DNA of 64,000 nt from Amyelois transitella (Eukaryota > Arthropoda > Insecta > Lepidoptera > Pyralidae): positions 7,271,501 through 7,335,500 of the forward strand of contig NC_083519.1 in assembly GCF_032362555.1 (NCBI RefSeq), in the 5' to 3' direction. Position numbers and translations under genes: made by a program. Of this stretch, positions 1 to 12,855 are shown one piece after another (the stretch's first letter is position 1; every line of letters begins with the position of its first letter). The notes under the pieces were generated by a model, which did not search any database, was not told the origin of the DNA, and saw only the letters and a program-made list of their open reading frames with translations.

Positions 1-1395
1 TGTGGGATTGGGACAACGGTCTCTACACTTTGATCACCACACTTCTGCAGATGAACTTAAACGGTTACACACTGGTGTTACCAGACATGATTGGAGGCAA
101 CGGTTATAACGCTAAGCCCAGCAAGGAATTGTTTGTGAGATGGACTCAAGCTAATGTGTTCATGCCGTCGCTACAGTTTTCTTTCGTACCTTGGGATCAT
201 GACGATGAGGTAACTATAGATCTGGTAGATCCATTATTGAATTTAACAATAGAATTATAGATGAGATACTCAATTTCAGCAGAAAAATAAATAAACATTA
301 CCTAAAAACAAATCAAAATCTCTATTTTGTGTCCGCTATAAAATTATTGCATATAATCCGATTGGCAAAGTTTATATTTATAAGACTTGTGATTGATATT
401 TTGTAAGTTTTATTAGCTTATATATCTAAGGTTGTCAATATCTACGGATCATAACAATTGTAAACTATTTCTAGGCAGTGGAGATCTGCCTTCGCTACGT
501 GAAACTGCACGCCGCCTTCACCGACGAAATCGTGGCCGCTATGGAGGCCTCAGTCCGAGATGGCACCCCTGTCAACCCGCCCATCTGGTGGATAGACCCT
601 ACTGACGAAGTGGCCCTAACCATTTGGGATGGTAAAAGAACAATTATTTATTAAGAGCCATTCTAATACAGTTTAGTGGTAAAGCCAGGACAAACGTACC
701 TTGTTCAAATAAAGAACGTCCCGGCGAAAAGTGAAGTCAAGGGTACCCAAAACCACTGAGCTTGTGGATCAAGCGAAAAAAGTATGCAAGGATCGTGGCA
801 AGTAGTATCTGTCTACTCCTTCTGAAAAGATGCGTGATTTTATGTATGTAGGTAGGTACTAGTCAAAAATAGCATGTCTGTTAAAAATACATGAGACTCT
901 GTAAGCCCTATAGAATTGAAATATGAGATATGTTATGGGCGTACATTTACAGAAAACAAGAACCTGAATCGTTTTAGAATTTTGGAACCTTGACGTTTAC
1001 AAGGCGCAAACGCAATAGAATTAATCTTTGCCGAGTCGTATTGGGCAATTAGATTCTATTTACTTACAATTTTGACTTTTACACCCTAAACGGGAAGAGA
1101 AGCAGCTGGCCCATCAACATGAAAGCTAACAAAGCGATTGAATGTTCCTTTTCTGCTCTGCCTGTAATCACACACAAAATAAAGTAAACAGAACACATTT
1201 TTTTCAGAATTCTTGCTTGGTGAAAGAATATTAGCTGCTCCTGTAGTAGAAGAAGGCGCAGTTTCCCGTAACATCTACCTGCCCCGGGGTAACTGGCGCG
1301 ATGGTGTCACTGGCGAGCTTCACCAGGGACCCTTGTGGCTCAACGATTACCCAGCACCTCTCGACACATTACCCTACTTCACTCTTGAGAACTGA
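1..1395 (+). CDS. GH31 glycosidase gene A (MYORG-like), 3' part only
   Basis: This is the C-terminal part of a family 31 glycoside hydrolase of the myogenesis-regulating glycosidase type. Three exons are visible: 1-209 (entering from outside the window, frame starting at base 3), 475-631 and 1208-1395, with GT/AG borders and phases matching genes B and C. The first exon carries the family motif VLPDMIGGNG and ends in DHDDE. The second carries PIWWIDP. The third carries the LLGERILAAPVVEEGA beta-strand segment and stops after YFTLEN. The exon with the catalytic nucleophile lies upstream and is not seen. Unlike gene B it has no hydrophobic C-terminal tail. The family hydrolyses alpha-linked sugars; the substrate cannot be read from this fragment. 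The intron 632-1207 contains a LINE-tail fragment. Confidence 0.9.
700..870 (+). repeat. RTE-like LINE 3'-tail fragment in gene A intron
   Basis: This decayed copy of the LINE 3' end seen best at 46.27-47.23 kb can be recognised by GGGTACCC, GTATGCAAGGATCGTGGCAA and the terminal GCGTGATTTTATGTATGTA. It lies wholly inside the second visible intron of gene A. Confidence 0.6.
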
Positions 1396-1417
1396 AGTAT
1401 TTGTTTTTATCATGAAA

Positions 1418-1423
1418 AATAAA
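1418..1423 (+). terminator. Poly(A) signal of gene A
   Basis: AATAAA lies 23 bases after the stop codon of gene A, which fits a very short 3' UTR. Confidence 0.6.
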
Positions 1424-1774
1424 TTGAACTGAGAAAGACTTTAAATGTTCACTTGATATTGTTGTAGTGTTTTTAATTAGTTATTTTATGTAAATAAATT
1501 ATTTATTTAAATTGTGACAATTTAAATTTATTAGCCCTGTTTTGACTTTAACTTGTAAGATAAATGTGTGTTTTACACGAATATAAGAATTATTTACCTG
1601 TTTTACCAAAGAAAATAGTAACTGGCTTAAAATTTCTAAATTCCAAATATGAAAATTATTTGGAATTTAGATATAAATACCTTAGTAATAGCTAGCAAAC
1701 GATTAAGTTAATTGAATGTCATATACTTACATGTCATACGGTACTTCCATTCAGAGTTAAATTCCCAGGGTAAA

Positions 1775-2012
1775 CAAATATTCTCATTTTCTGCTACTTG
1801 GTTAATCTGTCGTAAGAGACGACTAAGGGATGGGCTTTTAAACTTGAGATTCTTTTTTAGGGAATGGGCTAGCAACCTGTCACTATCTCAATTCTATTAC
1901 TTAGCCAAACAGCTGAACGTGGGCTATCAGTCTTTTAAAGACTGTTGGCTCCGTCTACCCCATAAGGGATATAGATGTGACTATATGCATTTATGTCTGT
2001 ATGGTTAATCGC
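1775..2012 (+). repeat. Copy of the ~265-bp dispersed repeat
   Basis: The block runs from a GTAAGAGACGACTAAGGGAT segment through GCTAGCAACCTGTCACTAT to CCGTCTACCCCATAAGGG and GATGTGACTATATG. The best copy of this family is at 48.35-48.62 kb. Short reading frames here are chance frames of the repeat. Confidence 0.75.
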
Positions 2013-2479
2013 TCTCTTTGTCTTTTCATCGATTGGACCCAAGACAGATTCTATACATCCATTAAGACACGTGTTTCACCCCTACAAATTAATCTCTATC
2101 GTTGATAATTCAACGAACTCCATAACTAAACTTGAACTCTTTGTTCAAAGTCATTGTTACTTATTGGAAGCCATTAAACTGAAGTAATTCAAAGGATGAA
2201 AATAGGGGTCGAAATAGGCATAATATCCTTGGTAATGAACTGAAAGGATATTGTAAGTAGCAGAAAGTTTACTGAAGTCCGAGAAATGACGGACAATGAC
2301 AGCCCAAACTAGATTCCTTATGAGGTCTAGGGGAGCACTAAGATAGGATTTGCTGAAATTCCCGCTGGAACGGTAATAAGGTCTAAGTATATTTAATAAA
2401 CTAAACTAAAAAATATTAAAACATACCTAATTTAGATCATAATGATGATGGGGCTATAAGGGATAGTTAAGACATGCTT

Positions 2480-2800
2480 CTTTTGCAACAGGCTAGCGAC
2501 CAGTCACTATTCGAGTCTCAATTCCATCATGAAGCCATCCAGCTAAACGTGACCTTTCAGACTTATTGAGACGATTGGCTCTATATAGCCTGTAAATGTT
2601 AAAGATATGATATATGTATGTCAATAAAAAAATTATACATAAATGCACAATGGTAATATAATCCGGAACCTCATGGGAGACCTTAGTCAGTAATTTATCA
2701 AGATTTTTCATACATAGTCGGTAGGCAGAGACTACATCTTTCCACTTGCCACGATCTCTGCAAACTTCCTTCGCTTCATCCACTCGCTCTTGACCTCTTT
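2480..2800. repeat. Two abutting repeat fragments (265-bp family and LINE tail)
   Basis: Bases 2490-2590 match the 265-bp family on the + strand (GGCTAGCGACCAGTCACTAT onward). Bases 2700-2800 match the LINE tail on the - strand (CTTGCCACGATCTCTGCAAA, CTTCGCTTCATCCACTCG). Both are diverged. Confidence 0.6.
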
Positions 2801-2869
2801 GCCATGATTTTTCAAATTACGCAATATAGGAATTATCTATTGTAAGGTACAACACTGCTCACGTGTGAT

Positions 2870-2970
2870 TCTTATTCGATGTCATGTTCTTCCTCCTGGT
2901 GTTAGTCCCGGTTACATCTTCAGTTCTCTGGAGAAGTCATAAACCTTGATTGGGTGAGTCAGGTACTTCA
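2870..2970. repeat. Fragment of a second dispersed family (CCTCCTGGTGTTAGTCCCGG type)
   Basis: The string CCTCCTGGTGTTAGTCCCGG followed by TTACATCTTCAG recurs in related form near 6.17, 41.70, 56.07 and 57.32 kb, and in reverse near 56.70 kb. This indicates an interspersed repeat with no coding content here. Confidence 0.5.
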
Positions 2971-3348
2971 TAAGGCGAATACTAGCTGGCCCAGTAATCT
3001 TTGCAGTGTAACTTTATAAAGTGTAAGTTACCAGCAAAATTGTTCGACTTCTTTTAATAACACATTATTTTTTATATATTTATAAACATCAAGTTAAAAT
3101 AAATCGACAAGAACTTAGGCTATGCTTAGGTAACTATGTAAGAATATTTATTATAAACTAGCTTCCCCCCGCGACTCCGTCCGCGCGGATGTCGGTCTTC
3201 GCGTGGATGGTTTATTTCTCCATTTTGAGCAACTCTGACAATAACATCTTATAAATATCTATTGGACCCAATTACGGCTAGGCCTATAATAATTAAGGAG
3301 ATCCCTCTATTGAGCTACTGCTGTTGAGTTCGCGTTCTGTAGTAAGTA

Positions 3349-3678
3349 GTCCGGTCAATTTAGACCAAAAAATAAGAATGAAGCTACATTAATTCCCATC
3401 AAGCTGAAAATGAGTATAATTGTTTAAAACACAATTAAAGCATTATTTCAAAATTCCCCATGATGCCGGTTTAAGGAAAAAAGTTACCCAAGGTCAAAGG
3501 AAAAAAAATTGGGTTTTGCGCGATTTTCTTCAAAACCGTAAGTTTTATCGGAAAATTACCTCAGACATAGATTGTAGATCATAAATTTATTCATAAAAAG
3601 GAATCAATATTTTTTTTCAATAAAGCTACCGTTTCTGAGATATAACGATGCAAAAAGTTGCGAGCGTCATAATATGTA
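3349..3678 (+). repeat. Left inverted arm of the composite element
   Basis: This stretch runs from GTCCGGTCAAT to GAGCGTCATAATATG and is matched in reverse complement by 4764-5072, with moderate divergence. Shared blocks include TACCTCAGACATA against TATGTCTGAGGTA, and TTTCAAAATTCCCCATGAT against ATCATGGGGAATTTTGAAA. Confidence 0.75.
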
Positions 3679-3839
3679 TAAGCACGTCTCGTATATATTC
3701 TGTGTAGCAGTAATATAAGTAAAATTATTGTTCTGTCGGTAATTTTAACTTGAATTCAAAATATAAAATACTTATACATAAGTATAATGAAACCCAGCCC
3801 CTTCATTTATACTGTAGTGAAACCTTGAGACAACATCTG

Positions 3840-4480
3840 TCTCTCTGTTTAATTGTGTACGTGGCTAGGGTCGTATACCTGCTTTATCTCAGAATGCTCA
3901 ACACATGAAATACCGTTAGTCTTTAATAATAGTAGTCCTTGTGGGGATACCGTTGACAGCTATGGACACCACGGCCTCTCATGCCCCAGGAGTGCCGGCC
4001 GTTTAGGGCGCCATGCCACCCTAAATAATATAATCCTCCGTGCTCTTGCCACCATCCACCAGCCGTTCTAGAACCAAACGGTCTGGCTCGGGATGATGCC
4101 AAGAGACCGGATGGTATGACTTTGGTACCCTGGAGATTGGGGCGGCCTTTGGTGTGGGATGCTACTTGTGTCGACACACTTGCGCCGTCTCATCTTGAGG
4201 TTACTAAATCTAAGGCCGGTTCTGCTTCAAATAAGGCAAAAACCTCAATAGGCGCAAATATGTAGGTATCGGTAATACCTATATTTTTGAACCTTTTGGG
4301 GTAGAAACTCTGGGACCGGGGGACCTATCTGCCCATCAGCTTTTCCGACAATTGTCGAAAAAGCTGATTGAGGTATCTCTTGACCGGAGGGCTGGAAATT
4401 ATCTGGCTCAGAGAATCAGCATTGCCATTCAAATTGGATATGCTGCTGTTGATACTATGCAGGGACTGTACAATTTATAA
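3840..4480 (+). pseudogene. 3' fragment of a REL-endonuclease non-LTR retrotransposon ORF
   Basis: The translated pieces match the C-terminus of the intact ORF at 25.0-27.8 kb. They include a [13 protein letters not shown] finger segment, [21 protein letters not shown], and, after frame breaks, a RAGNYLAQRISIAIQ end followed by a stop at 4478-4480. Frame shifts separate these blocks, and the zinc finger and polymerase parts are missing. It is a 5'-truncated, decayed insertion. Its position between two inverted arms suggests it was carried by, or inserted into, another element. Confidence 0.85.
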
Positions 4481-4763
4481 ATTAAATTTTAGTTTGTAGT
4501 CACCTTTTTTCTTTCATTGTATAAGTAGTTTTAGCTTAAATTTGATTTAATTGTAATCTATATTAATGTCCTAAGATGATTTTTTTCACTTAGGGTTATT
4601 CTAATTTTTTTAATAAATGCGAAAGTTAGTCTTGAGTGCCACTGCGTAGTGAAAACACGTGTTTATTCTAACCCATTTCAGACTTTTTGAAGTTTAATAA
4701 TAAAAATGTTAAAAAAAAACGCGCTAAAAGTAGGTACACTACCTCAGAGTTGGCGTGGAAAGG

Positions 4764-5072
4764 TGCATATTATGACGCTTGCAACTTTTTGCATGGTTAT
4801 ATCTCAGAAACGGTAGCTTTATTGAAAAAAATTGTTGATACCTTTTTTATAGATAACTTTATGATCTACAATTTATGTCTGAGGTAATTTTCCGATTTGA
4901 AAAACTTACCGTTATGAAGAAAATCGCGAAACACGCATTTTTTACCTTTGACCTTAGGTATTTTTTTTTTCCTTAAAGCGAAATCATGGGGAATTTTGAA
5001 ATAATGCTTTTGATTGTGTTTTCTTCAGCTTGATAGAAATTAATGTAGCTTCGAATGTCTAGATTGACCGGA
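4764..5072 (-). repeat. Right inverted arm of the composite element
   Basis: This is the reverse-complement partner of 3349-3678. It starts at GCATATTATGACGCTTGC and ends at GATTGACCGGAC. The arms differ by scattered substitutions and small indels, so this inverted repeat is old, in contrast to the palindrome at 18.6 kb. Confidence 0.75.
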
Positions 5073-5340
5073 CTAAAGTATTTTTTTCATAGTAATTAGT
5101 AGCGGCCCGCGTGTGCCGCAAACGGTTCAAGCTAAATCCGACTTTCGGCGCTACAGGTTACGGCGCTGAATCCACTGCGGCTAACGTAACGTGATAAACT
5201 GAAAAATTAAACTTTTTTTCTTCGTATTTTATGCCCAGGATAATAAGGTATAATTATACCAAGTTTCATCAAAATCGAACCGTTAGTTTTCACGTGATGC
5301 CTGAACATACAGACAGACAAAAAAATTTTTAATCACTTAT

Positions 5341-6671
5341 TTGTGTTTGGTATCTATCCAGTAACACCCCCTGCTATTTATTTTTTCAATATTTTCAATG
5401 TACAGAATTGACCCTTCTACAGATTTATTATATGTATAGATTATGAGAAACATAATTTTAACGCAAAATCAGAAACAATTTTGAAGAGGGAGGACAGGTT
5501 ACAATCTTTTGTCGATATAGATCTATCGCTTACTATATTATTATCTATTACATACTTAGATTGATTATATTAACGGGCGTAACTGACAGGTGCACTGCAC
5601 ATATTATACTTAAATGTGAACTCAAGTACTTTGTTTTGACAAGAATGTCGAAAAGGAAAAGTTTCCCGATGCTTCAAAATGCCAATCGCATTTTCTTATG
5701 ACTTCCGACTGTGATAAATCGTTAGTTATCATCTTGACCGAGTTAAACTATAAACGCACATGCGACTCGCCACGAACCGACACAATGCGACCAATTTATA
5801 TTATAATATCAATAATATATGATTTATCAAAAGAAAACCATGACTACAAAAAACAAACGACTAGATGTATATAAAAATTAGTACATTCAACGGCAAATAA
5901 ACCTGACCTCCTATGGTTTTGGTATATATGAACAGTGGGAACCGTGCATTATCGCGCAAGGGTTGCACAACAAAACTCACGCAAACGTTTGTTGATTGTT
6001 AACCCTGACAATTGGCTGAGCTTGGTTATTATTTGTCCAAACTTATGGTGTAGTCTGGAAAAGATTGAATATTCAATAAGACCGATTTACTTACTTTCTT
6101 ATGTAGCAATAATTCTGGTGGTTACAAAAATAAATGACGTAGAAGTAAAAATTATTTTCTTCTTCCTCCTGGCCTTAGTCCCAATTGAATCGACGCTGTC
6201 TAAAAGATCTTATATCATTTCAGTAAATATTGAGAATCACCAGGCCGACAGTTGAGGATGGATGAATTACCCAGAACTGCAGACAAATATAGGTTAAATT
6301 GGAATAAACATGTTTGTCAACACTGGGAATAGAATACGATATTGTAGATATCATAACAAATATATTGAAAACCGCCTGCTTTATTTAAGTTTGGCTTCTG
6401 CGATACATACATATACGGTAGACAGAGCCAACAGTCTTCCAAAAGACCAAAAGGCCACACACTAACCACACTTCGATTATTCGATGCCACCCACACAATA
6501 AGTACATAACCCCTCATTTTGTTCGGGTGGCTAAGCAAGAACATATTATAAGACAGAATATCGTGGGCCGGAGATTTCTGAAGAGCATTGTCAATCGATA
6601 CTGATAATCTGATAAGATATTCTTGATGATCGTCACGAGATTTCTCAGTCGTAAGCAGTGAGTGAATAGTT
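5341..6671. other. Intergenic stretch, presumed upstream region of gene B
   Basis: No gene can be supported here. There is AT-rich sequence, a small CCTCCTGGCCTTAGTCCC repeat fragment near 6170, and nothing with protein-family character. The last few hundred bases should contain the gene B promoter, but no core element stands out. Confidence 0.4.
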
Positions 6672-9600
6672 ATGGCTCGAATTGTGTATTTTGTGGGTAA
6701 GTTAATTTAGTATGTATTTATTTAAATAGTTCTTTACAAATATCTAAAACTGAAAGTATATATTTTTTCACAAAGAAAGTTATGAATTTACTCGTATCTT
6801 AACTATTTTTTAACTTACTCGTTACATTACGTAATCTTAAGAGTGATATTAATTAAACATAATGTACCCTAATCTAATGGCAAACTGGTTTAGACTTTCC
6901 TTTTTAATGTTAAAAATAGAAAAGTCTGAATTTTTTACATTTTATGAAAATTTTGAGTGAGTGATGGATGGATTCTGGAATTTCTTTTTACATGTTCGAT
7001 AATGATTGATCTTCGAATTGTTTCTAAGATCGATCATTTATGCGTTAACACAAACAGCTCGGGACTTTTTATGGATAATGCGGCATTAGTTTACACGTGT
7101 ATATAAGCTCTTTTTTTAGGTATTTACACGTTATCTACACAAGCATTTATATTTATTACTATGTTGTATTTTATCTAGTGGACTTATTGAAAACATATGT
7201 TAAATAGGCTTACAAACTTGGGATTCTTTTTAGGCGATAGGCTAGCAACCTGTCTCAATTCTATCATTAAGCCAAATAGCTGAACGTGGCCATTCAGTCT
7301 TTTTAAAGACTATTGGCTCTGTCTACCCTGCAAGGTATATAGACGTGACCATATGTATGTATATGAATGAATAAGTCGTTAAAATAACTGTTTTAAACAA
7401 ATCTGAAATAATATAACTTCGAACCTATTCTTAATTACTTTCAATCTTCTCTTATTATTACTCTCTATTTCAATAGAATTCAGCCTAAGAAAGTTTGAAG
7501 TTAAAGAATACTGAACTTGCAGAAAAAGATTGATGAATGTAAATGAAGCAAAATGAGTATGCGGGGATCAAAGCAAGTAGAAAGATGTAGTCTCTATAGA
7601 CTACTACAGTGTTGTAGAGGTCGAAATTTTGAAGCTTCTAAATTCTGATTAAAAACGATAATGCATAAAAATTTCAGCATTAATCTCGCTAAGTGCACAC
7701 GCACTAGCAGGCGTGCCGTCTCGTCAAGAAGAGCACCAAATTCGCGTCGGTGACGTCACACTTTCCTTGGAGCCGCAGTTGACCGGCGGATTTCAAGTCT
7801 CCGTTATCGATGGTATGATTTGCAATATATATCTTGATACACTTGACAAGTTTCGATTGCAATACAATGCGATAAAAGTATGAGCCATTTTGAAATACGG
7901 ATCTTGAAAATTTTTATATCAACACTACCTTGCACCAAACTTACTAATACTCCTTCAAGACGCCAAACTTCTTTCTTGATAAGTTAACGTTACTAGGGAG
8001 ATACTCATTTCTCTGCACTGAATACGTGAATAGCCTGTCGAATTGGAAGTGAAAAAAAACGATTATATTTCTCGGTAAATTTGATTTCTGGTGAAATTGA
8101 TCTTGATCTTTAAGCTTTTTATAAAAGGCGACACAGAAATCTGAATGATTTATTAATCTGGACAAATTTCGGTACTTATCACATGATATCATTATATTTT
8201 TATTTTTTGACCAGGAGACGAAACCACAGAGCTGGGCTACATTGGCCGAACCCTCGTATCTTCTTTTACATCTGAGGACGTAGATGATGGAGTCTTGGTG
8301 ACTATGGGTGCAGCAACGCTTCTCATCAGTACAGTTTATGACGATTCTAAAGATGCAAGAGGAATTAAAATTAAGTGGGATGCTCCTAGTCGATTGAGAC
8401 TGGAAGACTGCATAGCTTTTGGTAAGATTAAAAATTGTATTTATTATAGTTTAAACGTAATTCCTTAAACATGTTGAATATTGCATAAGTCTCGAACTTA
8501 TATATTATTTAGTTATCTTAATCAATTCATCATAAGACGTTAAGTCGTCTTATAAAGTAGTAGTCTTTGCAGGGGGACCTAACACGTATTGGATCATCGT
8601 TAAATTTTTTACTTTTATAATGAATAAGAACATATGTTTTAGGATCGAAACACTGGTATGCTGGACCTATGCAAGTCAACCAACTGTATCCAATTGAACA
8701 GGCTCCACAGGTTTACGCCCCGTCTGTCATTAGGGAAGATGATAACGGAGCCATAATGGAAAGATATTGGCTCAATTCCGCAGGAGAATATGTATTCGTT
8801 CACCCACAAGTACCACTGTTCATTGATTACAATAACCTTTTGGACAATCACCTTTGTTTCGGAGCTCAAATAGTCGAACCTTATTCATCAAGAAGAAATC
8901 ACACAGAACTGTCATATGACTTCTGGATCTTGCCAGACGTAAAACGGGCTCATATGCACGCAATAGAAACTTACTTAGGAAAACCTTCAGGTGTGCCTGA
9001 TTTTAGAATGGTCCAGCACCCAATATGGTCAACTTGGGCACAATTCGGTAAAGAAATAAATCAAAGCAGACTTCTCGAATTTGCTGAAGAAATTAACAAC
9101 CGAGGATTCAATAATTCACAATACGAAATTGATGATGATTGGGAGACCTGCTATGGTTCACTTACTGTCAATGAAGAGAAGTTCCCAGATTTGGCCACCT
9201 TGGTGCAGCAAATCAAAGCTCTCGGTTACCGTGTGACGCTCTGGACTCATCCGTTCATAAATAAAAACTGTGAACCATGGTATTCAGAAGCCTTAAACAA
9301 TGAGTAAGTTTAGTCCTAAATTAGTTTTAATGTTTATTAAGATTAAATAGAATATCGTTAAAAGTAGTAAAACAGCATTTACAATATTTTGATGAATCCC
9401 ACTATGGATTCTTCATGGACAAATGCCAGATCTGTAAGGATAACATAAAGTAAAAAAGTGACTCTATGCTTTAGAAGACTGATAATTAAATATTGATGAC
9501 CAAAATATATAAATATTGGGCTATTGGTTTGTAATGTTAACTCATTTTCAGTTATCTAGTGCTTGACGAATCTGGCAGTCCGGACACTAAATGGTGGAAT

Positions 9601-12286
9601 AGCGACTACGCATCTGCCGCCCAAATCGACTTTACCAACCCCGCAGCTGCGGACTGGTGGTACCAAAGAGTGAAGAATCTTTCAGATTTGTACGACATTG
9701 ATAGCTTTAAGTTTGATGCCGGAGAAAGCAGTCACTCCCCTCAGGTTTGTACATTGTATTTGAAAATATGCGTTGCTGAGTTTATAGGTTTTTAGGAGCT
9801 AAAAATGCTAGTAATTTATGGAGCTTAAAAGAAATGTTGAAGATAATAATATTTTATGACAGAACCTTCGGTATGTGATCTAATGCTAGATTATGTAGGT
9901 CATAATAGACTTTTATTAAACACAGAACAATACCCAACTGGCTTCTTGAGTATATACGGATAATCATTTTATTACAAATTTATTTATTACAGATAGCAGT
10001 ACAAAGAGGTGACATCGACCGACAGCCTCACCATATCGTGCAAGCGTATGTGAGAGAATGCGCAAAATTCGGAGACATGATCGAAATCAAAACTGGATTT
10101 AGGTAAACAAAATAACGCTAAGAACATGCAATTAGGTAAACAGAGTTATTTAGATATCAAATGCTTTGGAATAAACAAAAAACTGTTTTTATAAAAAACC
10201 ATTCTTGGTTTTAGCTCCAGAAAAGTTTTTTTTCTCAAGTTTTTAAGAGATGGTATTAATAATATTATTCCATTGTTTTTATGATTCCTTTTGTTTTTGG
10301 CTATATACATACAAGCCTCACTTACTTATCAGCAATATGACAATAAGAAAGTTCCTCTATTTATGTATGTTAACCAATTTCAGAACCCAGGACCTCCCAG
10401 TTTTCGTGCGCTTGGTTGATCGCGACTCGATCTGGGGCCTCAACAATGGTCTTCCAACAATTATCACGGCTACAATACAAATGAACCTGAACGGTTATCC
10501 CCTAGTCTTGCCGGACATGATCGGTGGAAACGGCTTCAATTTAGACCACGACCAAGCAGACCTGCCGACCAAGGAGCTGTTCATACGATGGGTGCAGGCG
10601 AACACCTTCTTACCAGCGATGCAGTATTCGTACGTCCCTTGGAACTTTGATGATGAGGTGATTTAAATTAATTGTTAATAAAAAATACACATCGCGTCAC
10701 ATGTTTTGGAAACTAAACGTACTGTTTGGAAAATACATAAAAAAAGAAAGGATTATAAACTAAACACACATAAAAGAACAAATAGCAATTTAAGCACGAT
10801 AACTTGTCTATTATTGCACCTCTTTAAAACGTTAGTGGTCAAAATGAAAACATTATCATGAAAATCTCTGACCATCTACATTGTTATACATTAAATTCAA
10901 CTCTATTCTTCTTGTATTTATTAACACCTTGTGTTAATAGGCTATAAACATAATCTGATGATGAAATAGTCCTTGATATCATTATATGCAAATTTTGAGG
11001 TACGGTTCCAGAATGTCCGTCTGTTTTAATTGACATGGTACAATGCAAATGCATTGTCTGCACACAGCCACAATTAAATTGAATGCGTTTCCTGTTTTAA
11101 ACGACGTCACTGATCATCATAATTATATTATGTTATGTCATAGAAAAGGCCCCACCAATTATAGGCTTTCAGAATCATGATTGAAAAATTTATATACCTA
11201 CTTGATTGCTAACAGTAAGTTTAAAAATAATTCCATTTTTTTTTTATCAATATGTTAAGAAAAATATTTATTGTGAATATAATATAAATAAAATGAAACT
11301 CGTTATATAATCGCCGCTATTCAAATTAATCACGAAGTAATAAAATCGGTTAAATTTACTGCTTCTAAGTATTCAAATCATTTTAAGTCACTCTACACAT
11401 CTATCACGCTGCAGTATTTGTAGTGTACATACTGCAAAATTTCATACGCCTATCGTAATCACTTTGACGCAAATAATAATGATCAAATATATGAGACCAA
11501 CCTCTTTTTTTGCAGACAGTAGAGATCAGCAAGAAGTACACAGATCTCCACGCGCAATATGCAGATTACATCTACGAAACCATGCAGGCGTCAGTAGAAC
11601 ACGGTACCCCGGTTAACGCGCCGCTGTGGTGGATAGACCCTCAAGATGAAGAGGCGCTGGTCATATGGGATGGTAAGAACGCAAAATTTGGATGCTATGA
11701 AATAGTTTCGCAAGGCACCTTTTTATAACTCATAGTCAACCAAACAGCTAAATTATCTTTTCCTTACTTTTGTGAGCTCGGTTGGTCTTTCAGCCAATGG
11801 ATATAGGAGAGTTTCTATATGGATTCCGGTGTCTTAAGATCTAAGAAACTGGATATTGAAAAATGAAAAATTACATATTTTTTTTTGATACTTGACTCAA
11901 AATAAAAAAGACTTTGCACACTTTAATCAGATATAATAATATCTGATTAAAGCGTGCAAAGTCAAAATAAGTATTTTATATCTAATAAATGCGTTCAATA
12001 AATTTGTATTACAGAATTCCTCCTCGGCGAAAACGTCCTAGTAGCGCCTGTCTTCGAAGAAGGTGCATCTTCGAGAGACATCTACCTGCCCAGAGGCACA
12101 TGGTACGAAGAAGGGAATACGTCAAAAGTTCACGAGGGACCAACATGGATCCGCAACTACCCAGCACCCATAGACGTCCTACCTTACTTCACACGAGAAA
12201 CTCCAGAGCCCGAACCGGATTCATCAAACCTCTTGACGGCTGCTACCACCCTGGTACTTTTAGGATTACTTGCTAATATAATTTAA
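6672..12286 (+). CDS. GH31 glycosidase gene B (MYORG-like), complete
   Basis: Nine exons: 6672-6696, 7678-7812, 8215-8421, 8643-9303, 9552-9744, 9993-10102, 10384-10657, 11516-11672 and 12015-12286. They keep one frame and encode 677 aa. The first 25-base exon begins a signal peptide (MARIVYFVALISLSAHALAG across the junction), so the protein should enter the secretory pathway. Family landmarks are HPIWSTWA, EIDDDWETCYGS, WTHPFINKNCEPW, and DSFKFDAGES with the expected nucleophile Asp398. VRLVDRDSIWG holds Asp456/Asp458, one of which should be the acid/base, and VLPDMIGGNG follows. The C-terminus adds PEPEPDSSN and a hydrophobic run ending LLGLLANII, which looks like a GPI-attachment signal and is absent from genes A and C. 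The family acts on alpha-glycosides; vertebrate MYORG is reported as an alpha-galactosidase. The substrate here is unknown. Confidence 0.92.
7215..7372 (+). repeat. 265-bp family fragment in gene B intron 1
   Basis: GGGATTCTTTTTAGGCGATA, GCTAGCAACCTGTCTC, GCTGAACGTGGCCATTCAG and GTCTACCCTGCAAGG follow in family order and end in ATATGTATGTATATG. The 5' third is missing. Confidence 0.75.
7515..7625 (+). repeat. LINE-tail fragment in gene B intron 1
   Basis: GATGAATGTAAATGAAGCAA, GTATGCGGGGATCAAAGC and GAAAGATGTAGTCTCTATAG correspond to the RTE-like 3' end. Confidence 0.55.
11910..11963. repeat. Small perfect-stem hairpin in gene B intron 8
   Basis: Arms of 25 bases (GACTTTGCACACTTTAATCA onward, and its reverse complement with one mismatch) surround a 4-base loop. 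It is probably a minimal MITE-like remnant; no function is visible. Confidence 0.6.
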
Positions 12287-12855
12287 TTAATATTAGTATG
12301 TCTGTACGTTATAGTCACATCGTAGGAAATTCATATTATTAAACTTCTTTGCAGAAATCAATCAAATGAAGATGTGTGTCATAATATTTATTAAAATGTA
12401 TTAGAGTATTGTATTTCATAAATTCATACAAATATGCTTTTCGGGATAAGTTCGAGTTCGATCGAAGATTCGAGTAGGTAATATTTTTTATATACTCACC
12501 TAATATGGAGAATTGAGTATATACATTACGCATGATACGTGGTATCAATAATATTGTTATTATACCTATTGTTGATATTTATAATTGTCTGGCTTTCGAT
12601 AGAGTTGAATATTTTGATTGTTACCTACTTTATTTTGAATAAATAATCTAAGTATAATTTTATATTTTAATCGAAATGCCTTCCTACTTTGTATATAAAG
12701 ATCCAACCAAATACTGTCGTCTTATACGAGTATAAACAAGAAACCTTTAAAAGTGTAATAAACATCAAACTTACAGATATGAAATGTAATAAGTGATGGG
12801 AATCGTCTCAAATAGAATCTCGCAACGTTGTATAAATAATAGTAGAAAACATAAC

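Larger units (their letters stand above)
3155..5340. mobile_element. Composite mobile element carrying inverted arms and a retrotransposon fragment
   Basis: The left edge starts with CTAGCTTCCCCCCGCGACTC, a common beginning of lepidopteran interspersed elements. The right edge ends with a CAAGTTTCATCAAAATCGAA, CACGTGATG, ACAGACAGAC series typical of their 3' ends. Inside are two inverted arms (3349-3678 and 4764-5072) and, between them, the 3' end of a non-LTR retrotransposon. The element class is not settled; the edges are estimates. Confidence 0.5.

Noticed and set aside
5935-6255. 106-residue open frame on the + strand upstream of gene B
   Set aside because: The composition is typical of translated AT-rich DNA, it overlaps a repeat fragment and it has no family features.
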